Shown here piece by piece: positions 57,823 to 64,000 of a stretch of 64,000 bases of DNA (positions within the stretch are counted from its first letter, which is position 1; the number at the start of each line of letters is the position of its first letter). A model generated the notes under the pieces. That model ran no database searches, had not been told where the DNA came from, and saw only the letters and a list, made by a program, of their open reading frames with translations. This DNA is from a virus: IMG/VR virus record IMGVR_UViG_3300019758_000009, positions 1 through 64,000 of that record. One strand, written 5' to 3'. The translations under genes were made by a program, and so were the position numbers.

Positions 57823-60147
57823 ATGTATAGACCAGTGTCAATGGAATGCGATTACTTATTTTCATTCCAGAATTTAAAATATACATTCAATAATGGAGTA
57901 GCGGAGCTGGTGAATGGAGAAAACAGAGACAATAGCTCTCAAAAGTCCAACGGTTCAGGGAAATCTTCATTACTGGAGGTAATATCAATAGGCTTGACTG
58001 GCGCTCCTCTTCGGAAAGTAAAGCTGGAAGAGATCATCAACGACGATGCAGATGAAGGTGGTATGGTATTTGTGTTCGCTAACGATGTACTAAAAGAGCA
58101 GCTTGTCATCACCAGGAGATTTTTTAGAAAATCTGCTTCTACCGTATCAATGCAAATTTTCAGAGATAACGTAGCTGTAAAAGACCCATTACTGGAACAG
58201 TTATCTTCTGTAGACGAGTACAACAAAGCTATACTGGATCGAGTGGGTTTATCTAAGGTTGAAGTTTACAATAACTTCATATTATCTAGAACTAGGTTTA
58301 AAAACTTCCTAGATATGTCTGACAAGCTCAAGAAAGAAGCTATCAATAGATTTTCCAGAGGTAGCGCTGTTGACCAGGCTATAGCTGAATTATTGAAAGA
58401 TAAAAAATCCCCGCAGGCACAATTCGAAGTCGCGGAAAAGGTACTCGCTAAGCGTGTAGGACAACTTGAAATTATGGAAGCCCAGTTAGTTAAAGCCAAT
58501 GAAGAAAGTCGGGACAGAGCTTTAGCTATTGACGCTCAAATAGATGATGTAAAAACAAAAATAAAAAGCTCAAGAAAGTCTATTAGAGAGAACCTAAGCA
58601 CCATCAGTTCACTTGATGAGAGAGCTAATGAATTGGATTCGATTCTGGATGATATTGATGCCGTCATGGAAATAGAAGCCACGCCAGAAGATCACCTGAA
58701 CAAGCTTATTAAGCTTATTGAAGAGAAAAGCGTTGAATACACTCACTCTTTCAAAAAAGGTTTCGAAGACATAGCGGGAAGTGCAGATATTTACAACACC
58801 AGTATCGCAAAACATACCACCTCCATTGCCGAGTTAACAAAAAACTTGAACGATGCCACCAAATCTTTAAAAGATATCGAGTCAGACCCGGAAGCAAATG
58901 AGGATGAGCATATTAAAAAAACAGAAGGTATCGATAGTAAGGTTGAAAAGTTAAAGCTAACGGTCAAGAAGTTAAAATCTGATTTAAAAACAGCCAATGA
59001 AGATAGAGATACATTAGATCGTCAAATATCTACATTGTCCACAAAATTGGCAGGAACTATCGAGTGCCCTAAGTGTGGCCATAAATTTTTAGCTGCAGAA
59101 GAAGGTTTTGATGTACCTACAGCCAAGCTCGATATTGAAGCTTTGCGCAAAAAGTCCTCTAAATTTGATGAGTTGTCGATTAACGTTAACGAACAAATCA
59201 AGAAGTCAGAGAAAAACATCGGTTTAGCCGAGGATGAATTAGACGAGATAGAAGATAAGTTTGATAGCATTATTAAAAAAGCAGACGGTCTCGTTCTTGA
59301 AATGAAGAAGATAGATCTAGCTATTAAAGCTGAGAATGCAGCTATAACGGATAATTCACTTAAAATAAAGCAGATAGATTCGAAGATAGATGCCTATATC
59401 GACTCATGCTTCGCCTCTTATTCAGATACTGTCACCTCTATGCTGGATGGTATAGAAGATAATATATCTGAATTAGAGCATGGCAACAAAAGAATAGAAG
59501 GTACCATCGAAGCTTTAAATTTAAGGCTTGAAGATATCGAAAAGAACAAAAACCTGGATAACACGACCTCTATATCTGAAGAGATCACCAAATTAAAGGC
59601 AGCTAAACGAAAAGCTGAAAAGGATCTAGTGAAGCGGAAGATAGAGCTTGACAAGTACACTGCCCAGGAAAAAGTATTTATCGATTTTAAGACTGAACTG
59701 GCTAACTCTAAGATAGAAGCTCTTGGCGATATTACCAATGATTTCCTTGAAAGTATCGGAAGCGATTTACGTATCGAGCTTTCCGGATATTCAAAAACAG
59801 CCAAGGGGGATATTAAAGAAAAGATATCTGTAAAACTTCTTCGAGATGGCATTGACGCCGGTTCATTCGGAAAGTTTTCGGCAGGAGAACAGGCTAGGAT
59901 CAATCTAGCTACTATTTTAGCTATGTCAAAACTGATAAATATCAACTGTGATGAAGGCAAAGGCCTTGATCTGTTGGTATTGGATGAAATTCTTGATTCA
60001 GTCGATGAGAGTGGGTTAGCTAATATGCTGTCCACATTAAATTATCTTAAGACTACATCACTTGTTGTTTCGCATGGCTTAATAGCCGAAGGGTATGAGC
60101 ATAGACGTGTCGTGATTAAAGAAAATGGTTATTCAACTATAAATTAA
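57823..60147 (+). CDS. SbcC/gp46-type ATPase subunit
   Basis: The 774-aa protein has a P-loop SNGSGKSSLLE (residues 42-52), long coiled coils on either side of a zinc hook (CPKCGHKF at about residue 415), and near the end the ABC signature region FGKFSAGEQARINL with Walker B LDLLVLDEILDSVDE. This is the Rad50/SbcC/gp46 layout. The P-loop is preceded by an Asp/Ser/Gln-rich insertion (NRDNSSQK) and the usual first Gly is Lys. It starts in the TATAGCGT-ATG context, 11 bp after the SbcD-like gene. Confidence 0.9.
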   Translation: MYRPVSMECDYLFSFQNLKYTFNNGVAELVNGENRDNSSQKSNGSGKSSLLEVISIGLTGAPLRKVKLEEIINDDADEGGMVFVFANDVLKEQLVITRRFFRKSASTVSMQIFRDNVAVKDPLLEQLSSVDEYNKAILDRVGLSKVEVYNNFILSRTRFKNFLDMSDKLKKEAINRFSRGSAVDQAIAELLKDKKSPQAQFEVAEKVLAKRVGQLEIMEAQLVKANEESRDRALAIDAQIDDVKTKIKSSRKSIRENLSTISSLDERANELDSILDDIDAVMEIEATPEDHLNKLIKLIEEKSVEYTHSFKKGFEDIAGSADIYNTSIAKHTTSIAELTKNLNDATKSLKDIESDPEANEDEHIKKTEGIDSKVEKLKLTVKKLKSDLKTANEDRDTLDRQISTLSTKLAGTIECPKCGHKFLAAEEGFDVPTAKLDIEALRKKSSKFDELSINVNEQIKKSEKNIGLAEDELDEIEDKFDSIIKKADGLVLEMKKIDLAIKAENAAITDNSLKIKQIDSKIDAYIDSCFASYSDTVTSMLDGIEDNISELEHGNKRIEGTIEALNLRLEDIEKNKNLDNTTSISEEITKLKAAKRKAEKDLVKRKIELDKYTAQEKVFIDFKTELANSKIEALGDITNDFLESIGSDLRIELSGYSKTAKGDIKEKISVKLLRDGIDAGSFGKFSAGEQARINLATILAMSKLININCDEGKGLDLLVLDEILDSVDESGLANMLSTLNYLKTTSLVVSHGLIAEGYEHRRVVIKENGYSTIN

Positions 60148-60151
60148 GCGT

Positions 60152-60643
60152 ATGGCAAAAAGAGTGAAAAAAATCCCAAAGGACCTCAAAAGAGAAGAGG
60201 TTCTTGGGCTGGATATCGCTGAACATTGCGGGTTCCATAGCATGTTAGATACCGGTACATGGGTATTAACTGAAAGTAAAAGTAGAAACGGGTTCAAGAA
60301 ACATAAGCACTTCAGGGACACATTAGTTAATTTCATAAAAGAAAATAACATAAGAATGATCGCTGCCGAGGATGTTAATGTCAAAACTCACTTCAGAGCA
60401 GTGGTAAGCTTATCAGAGCTAAGAGGCGTACTTCTTGAGGTATGTGATGAGATGGATCTCCCAGAACCTGAATTTATGAACGTAAGCTCCTTAAAGTTAT
60501 TCGCCACCGGAAACGGTCGAGCATCTAAGGAAGAGATGGTCCAGACATGCACTACGCGGTATAACTTCACCCCCGTAGATGACAACAATGCCGACGCATT
60601 TCATGTATTTAATTTCTTTTGTAGAAAATTTAATATCAAGTAA
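60152..60643 (+). CDS. RuvC-like Holliday junction resolvase
   Basis: The 163-aa protein shows the RuvC-fold acidic residues: VLGLDIAEHCGF (Asp), MIAAEDVNVKT (Glu) and DNNADAFHVFNF (Asp pair). It would resolve branched DNA before packaging or during recombination. It lies directly after SbcC with a 4-bp gap. Confidence 0.8.
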   Translation: MAKRVKKIPKDLKREEVLGLDIAEHCGFHSMLDTGTWVLTESKSRNGFKKHKHFRDTLVNFIKENNIRMIAAEDVNVKTHFRAVVSLSELRGVLLEVCDEMDLPEPEFMNVSSLKLFATGNGRASKEEMVQTCTTRYNFTPVDDNNADAFHVFNFFCRKFNIK

Positions 60644-60645
60644 GT

Positions 60646-60987
60646 ATGCCAGAAATAGAAGAACAAAAAGCAATAGAGACCACGAAACAGAGCCGTCAAA
60701 AGCTTTCAAGAAAAGACCGCAGAAAAACAGACGCTGTACAGGATAAATTCTTATCCATACTGGGAAGTTTTTATGGTACCATATCAAAAAAGGGGAAACA
60801 GCTTACAGATGACGAGTTAAGGTCTGAGTTTTCAAAGCATAACACAGCCTGGGTAAAGGTTTGCGTTAACAATAAGTTAGATAAAAAAGCGAAAGCATTA
60901 TTTGCATTGGAAATTCAACAGACATGGGAAAAGAAAAAAGCGAAGTCAGAAGCTGCTCAGAAGGAAACTGCAGAAGCACCTCAATAA
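60646..60987 (+). CDS. Hypothetical protein (113 aa)
   Basis: A Lys/Glu-rich helical protein between the RuvC-like and sigma-like genes. Its end overlaps the sigma-like frame by 64 bp if that gene starts at 60924. No motif. It might be a small sigma partner, but nothing shows this. Confidence 0.65.
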   Translation: MPEIEEQKAIETTKQSRQKLSRKDRRKTDAVQDKFLSILGSFYGTISKKGKQLTDDELRSEFSKHNTAWVKVCVNNKLDKKAKALFALEIQQTWEKKKAKSEAAQKETAEAPQ

Positions 60988-61541
60988 CAGAAAAAGAAAG
61001 AAACGATTTATTCCTAAAGTACGTAATGCCTAATGAAGGGCTAATAAAGAAGATATGTCTAGAACTAACTAATAACCCAAGCAATGTTGACGATCACTTT
61101 CAAGAGTGCTTGGTTAATCTTTTTAGATATATCCACACTTATGATCCCGATAGAAAGCTGTTAACCTGGATATACATATGCACAAAGCGTCACGTTATCG
61201 AGCTCGAAAAGAAAGTAGCTCGGTACAAAGAGGACTTAATAGAACCCGCAAAGGTTCACAATAAGTTCACAATAATTGACGATGTCAGTAATGAGTTAAC
61301 TATGGAGAATTACACCAACGAGTTATCTGACGAGTGCATAGTGGCCCTTGACAGCATGCAGCCCATTTACAAGAATACATTCTTGATGAAATTGATGGGG
61401 TACAAACTGAAGGAAATAATGGATCATGAATACAAAAACGGCAATCTGAAGCACAGGAATATAGAAACTGTAAAAAGCAGATTATTCCTGGCCAGGAAAC
61501 ACCTTCAGAGGCATTTATCTGAATTCTATGACAAAGGATGA
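60924..61541 (+). CDS. ECF-like RNA polymerase sigma factor
   Basis: Residues 45-95 (NNPSNVDDHFQECLVNLFRY, then DRKLLTWIYICTKRHVIELE) match the sigma-2 region, with the DxxQ-like acid helix and the RNA polymerase-binding tail. Residues 140-200 (LDSMQPIYKNTFLMKLMGY, then NIETVKSRLFLARKHLQRHL) match sigma-4 with its helix-turn-helix. At 205 aa it is the size of ECF sigma factors. It likely redirects host RNA polymerase, perhaps to the CTATTATTAA motif before virion genes. Confidence 0.75.
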   Translation: MGKEKSEVRSCSEGNCRSTSITEKERNDLFLKYVMPNEGLIKKICLELTNNPSNVDDHFQECLVNLFRYIHTYDPDRKLLTWIYICTKRHVIELEKKVARYKEDLIEPAKVHNKFTIIDDVSNELTMENYTNELSDECIVALDSMQPIYKNTFLMKLMGYKLKEIMDHEYKNGNLKHRNIETVKSRLFLARKHLQRHLSEFYDKG

Positions 61542-62121
61542 GATTAAAAAGAAAACAGAGGAGGTTTTTACTTTCCTATACCGGAAGGGGGTTTCCCCTT
61601 CCTTTAGGTTCCCCAAGGGTTACGGTGCAAGCATAATAGATTCATTCGCTGATACTATACTTGAGAGAGAAAGAGGTATGGTTGGAGTTGGCATTATCGT
61701 CGATTACTGCATCCACCAGACCCACTTATGGAGGGATGCTGAAAGGTGGGATAGGTTTAATATTACATGGGCTTTTGGGCCGAAGGGTATTGATAGGTTT
61801 TACAACTCAAAAACAGGCACTAGATACTATCAGAACAGATGGTTAGATTACAACGATTGGGATCGAGACACTCTAAAATCTATGTTTACAGACATAAAGG
61901 ATCACCCATTAAAGAAGTTTGTATACATAGAGGCTGAGGATACGACTAAGGCTAGGTTTGTAAGCACAGAAGCTGGGTTAGGCCTATGCATTATACTGAC
62001 AACACTGTACACCCCCCACTCTCCGGTATGTGGAAAATGTAAAAACAAAGATCAGTGCGAAGCGATTTTAAAAAAGAGAGACCCTGAACTGCTTAGGGTA
62101 CGTAACACTACAGAAATATAG
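61528..62121 (+). CDS. Hypothetical protein (197 aa) with C-terminal cysteine cluster
   Basis: The 197-aa protein has no known domain. The C-terminus CGKCKNKDQCEAIL could bind zinc or an iron-sulfur cluster, and resembles the CxxC-x4-C end of some phage late-transcription proteins only in spacing. It overlaps the sigma-like gene by 14 bp and ends 3 bp before the helicase gene, so it is coupled to both. Confidence 0.7.
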   Translation: MTKDEIKKKTEEVFTFLYRKGVSPSFRFPKGYGASIIDSFADTILERERGMVGVGIIVDYCIHQTHLWRDAERWDRFNITWAFGPKGIDRFYNSKTGTRYYQNRWLDYNDWDRDTLKSMFTDIKDHPLKKFVYIEAEDTTKARFVSTEAGLGLCIILTTLYTPHSPVCGKCKNKDQCEAILKKRDPELLRVRNTTEI

Positions 62122-62124
62122 CGT

Positions 62125-63510
62125 ATGGCAAGAAAAGAAGAATATAGCCCCTTAACGGCGGCGTTTTTATATGAATTATTCAATATGGCATTTAAAAACA
62201 CATTAGTCGCCGGGATTGTGGCTACACACGTTAAAGAGCCATACTTACCATCAAAAGAATTTCAAGATATCCATAAAGCTATCGTGTCACACTTCAAAGC
62301 ATACAAAGAAAACCCTTCTTATGGCAAGATGATGCAGAAGTTTAAAGATGACGAGGATATTGTTGATTTAGTAGCTGAAATTAGAGACACCGATTACGAA
62401 GGGACTGTAGACAGCTTGATAGATGATCTTGAAAAGTATGTAATAGACGTCTCATCTTCCCAGCTTTATGAAAAGTTCGGTTCCCTGTATGACAAAGGAG
62501 CTAAAGATTTAGCTCAGCAAGAAATGATCGAGCATGCAGAGTTCCTTAAATCATTCACACTTAAAGCTGAGTCATTTACTGAGGTTCTTTCAACATTCGA
62601 AGAAAGGCATACTGAGAACAAAATAAAAGCCCAAGCAGAAAGGGTCGCCGGAATAAGGCCTGTTACTCGATTTTATATTGATGACCTGGATGTCCTTAAT
62701 AATGGGAAGAACCTAAGAACGCAAGTAGCCTGTATACTCGCTAGCTCAGGAGTAGGTAAGTCACACGCTGCTAGGCACATAGGTAAAGCAGCTGCTGTTG
62801 ATGGTCTTGATGTCCTACATCTACAGCTCGAAGGATCAAAAGACGAAGTTCTTGACGCGTACTCAGGCTCCTTGATCGAGGAAAATGCCAGCAGCTTTGA
62901 AAAGGCCCACATCACCAGCGGCCAAATGAAAGCCATCAAAGAACAACTTAAGGGGTATTCTGGAACAATCAGGGTCCGAGCTTTCCCAAGGTTTAACAAC
63001 CAGGTCAGCACAGTAGATGTTAGCAATGCTATTTCTGAGTACAGAAAATCAACTGGGAAGGTTCCAGATATACTTATTATTGACTCCATGGACCTATTGA
63101 CAGATGCATCTGGTAAGAACTGGAATGCTAGTGATGAACGCCATAAGCGCGTAGCAGTAGTTAACGACTTAAAAGATATCGCTGGCGATGAGAATTGCTT
63201 TATTGTAACAACCACACAGGCCAATATCAATGACAGGGAGTGGTTGAATGACCCTAAAAACGTTTTAACAGAATTTAACGCCGCCGAAGCTAAGGGTATT
63301 GTAAGACCTTTAACGTGGCTTATTTCATTAAATCAAACAGCGGATGAGAGCAGTGGAGATAGCATGAGACTTCATGTAGCTAAGTCAAGATTTACAAAAA
63401 AAGGAGGTACATTCAAGATAGCTACAGATTTTGATCGAGAAATATTCTATGACAAAGTCAGAACGATAGACATTCAGCGCAGAAACGAACTAGCTGATCG
63501 AGAAAGGTAA
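62125..63510 (+). CDS. DnaB-like replicative helicase
   Basis: The 461-aa protein has an N-terminal helical domain, then a RecA-type core with Walker A ASSGVGKSH (about residue 208), Walker B DILIIDSMD and a following TTTQANIN segment (the sensor/Q region), and LHVAKSRFTKKGGTF near the end (arginine finger area). It unwinds the fork and should work with the primase encoded next. It starts in the TATAGCGT-ATG context. Confidence 0.9.
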   Translation: MARKEEYSPLTAAFLYELFNMAFKNTLVAGIVATHVKEPYLPSKEFQDIHKAIVSHFKAYKENPSYGKMMQKFKDDEDIVDLVAEIRDTDYEGTVDSLIDDLEKYVIDVSSSQLYEKFGSLYDKGAKDLAQQEMIEHAEFLKSFTLKAESFTEVLSTFEERHTENKIKAQAERVAGIRPVTRFYIDDLDVLNNGKNLRTQVACILASSGVGKSHAARHIGKAAAVDGLDVLHLQLEGSKDEVLDAYSGSLIEENASSFEKAHITSGQMKAIKEQLKGYSGTIRVRAFPRFNNQVSTVDVSNAISEYRKSTGKVPDILIIDSMDLLTDASGKNWNASDERHKRVAVVNDLKDIAGDENCFIVTTTQANINDREWLNDPKNVLTEFNAAEAKGIVRPLTWLISLNQTADESSGDSMRLHVAKSRFTKKGGTFKIATDFDREIFYDKVRTIDIQRRNELADRER

Positions 63511-63514
63511 AATT

Positions 63515-63550
63515 AATCCGGGGATCTACTTTGATTTCCGGATTTTTTGA
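63515..63550 (+). terminator. Rho-independent terminator after helicase gene
   Basis: AATCCGG/CCGGATT stem with a 16-nt loop and T6 on the plus strand; it overlaps the next promoter. Confidence 0.8.
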
Positions 63551-63560
63551 TTTATATTTG
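63530..63560 (+). promoter_or_regulatory. Rightward promoter of the primase gene, host type
   Basis: TTTG (63530-63533), 19 nt, TATATTTG (63553-63560): perfect match. The TSS expected about 7 bp later favours the ATG at 63582 over that at 63573. Confidence 0.95.
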
Positions 63561-63581
63561 CATAAAATAAAAATGCAGCTT

Positions 63582-64000
63582 ATGAAGACATTAACAAAAG
63601 ACGAGGAAGCAGTATTAATTCAAGAGCTAATTGTTGAGTTAAAGGGCAAAATAGATGGAGGGCACAAGAACATTGTATCGGCATGCCCTTATTGCGGTAA
63701 ACCTGATAAGTTTGGCGTATTCATAGGTAAGGAGTATGCAAACAAAAAGAAATTTGCAGCCAACTGTTTTTCATGCGGTATGGGTGGTAGAGATTTAGCT
63801 AAATGGCTAAAAGATATAGACAGAGTAGACCTAATACCGGCAGCTACAACAGACATAGAAGCTCCTGTAACTCGCAAAAGTCTATTAACCAAAGAAGATG
63901 ATACCCTTGAAGTTGATGATGAGCTTTTTATAGCAGAACTTCCAGAGGGTTATAATCGGGTTTACAATTCTGATTACCTTGAAGAGAGAGGTTTTGAGGA
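63582..64000 (+). CDS. DNA primase with CHC2-type zinc finger (5' part, runs off window)
   Basis: The visible 139 codons start MKTLTKDEEAVLIQEL and contain ACPYCGKPDKFGVFIG, then CFSCGMGGRDLAKWL, the zinc ribbon of DnaG-type and T7 gp4-type primases (CxxC ... CxxC). The ATG nine bases upstream (63573) is in frame but too close to the transcription start. The catalytic toprim part should lie beyond the window. Confidence 0.85.
   Translation, partial: MKTLTKDEEAVLIQELIVELKGKIDGGHKNIVSACPYCGKPDKFGVFIGKEYANKKKFAANCFSCGMGGRDLAKWLKDIDRVDLIPAATTDIEAPVTRKSLLTKEDDTLEVDDELFIAELPEGYNRVYNSDYLEERGFE

Overview
The window is a piece of a double-stranded DNA bacteriophage genome with a contractile (myovirus) tail, almost certainly infecting a member of the Bacteroidetes. 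The host call rests on repeated promoters of the Bacteroidetes type (TTTG-N19/20-TAnnTTTG: at least ten leftward and four rightward copies), the near absence of Shine-Dalgarno sites, AT-rich leaders, and phage families typical of that phylum (DUF4494-like, DUF6046-like). I see no ribosomal, metabolic-operon or insertion-sequence context, so this is phage sequence throughout and not a chromosome carrying a prophage edge. The genome continues past the window: a primase gene runs off the right end and no terminase gene is present.

Layout. (1) Positions 1-837 hold no convincing gene; the left edge is G/T-rich and contains an inverted repeat. (2) Positions 838-22342 are about 38 leftward genes: many small unknowns plus a Lar-like zinc protein, a surface lipoprotein, MazG-like and RelA/SpoT-type HD hydrolases, two nucleotidyltransferase-fold proteins, RtcB RNA ligase, a HAD phosphatase, a tyrosine recombinase, NAD-dependent DNA ligase, dUTPase, an M15 endolysin, a BRO-type antirepressor-like protein and a probable replication initiator. 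They are broken into transcription units by strong terminators, each followed closely by a host-type promoter. (3) Positions 22343-22798 are the divergence point, with four tandem 21-22 bp repeats that look like origin iterons. (4) Positions 22799-50912 are the rightward virion genes: Mu-like portal, MuF head protein (apparently made by -1 frameshifting from the portal), head completion proteins, ClpP-like protease with scaffold, capsid, contractile sheath, tube, frameshifted tail-assembly chaperone, tape measure, baseplate, two or three fibre genes and a small membrane protein. (5) Positions 51494-64000 are rightward nucleotide and replication genes: ThyX-like protein, NrdG and NrdD (anaerobic ribonucleotide reductase), a NinB-like protein, a ssDNA-binding-like protein, SbcD/SbcC (gp47/gp46) nuclease, RuvC-like resolvase, an ECF-like sigma factor, DnaB-like helicase and a CHC2 primase.

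How it fits together. Leftward genes and the replication block carry host-type promoters and are probably early or middle. The virion genes instead carry a different recurrent motif (CTATTATTAA-like, 21-37 nt before six start codons, four of them directly after terminators), and the replication block encodes a sigma factor; the simplest model is that this sigma factor switches on the late genes.

Most notable points: a textbook -1 frameshift signal joining portal and MuF; a second AAATTT slippery site in the tail chaperone; a 49-nt tRNA acceptor/T-arm minihelix in the mRNA after nrdD; the sigma factor/late-motif pair; a recurrent AATTATAGCGT-ATG start context; a coding frame without a start codon at 3792-4019; and the iterons.
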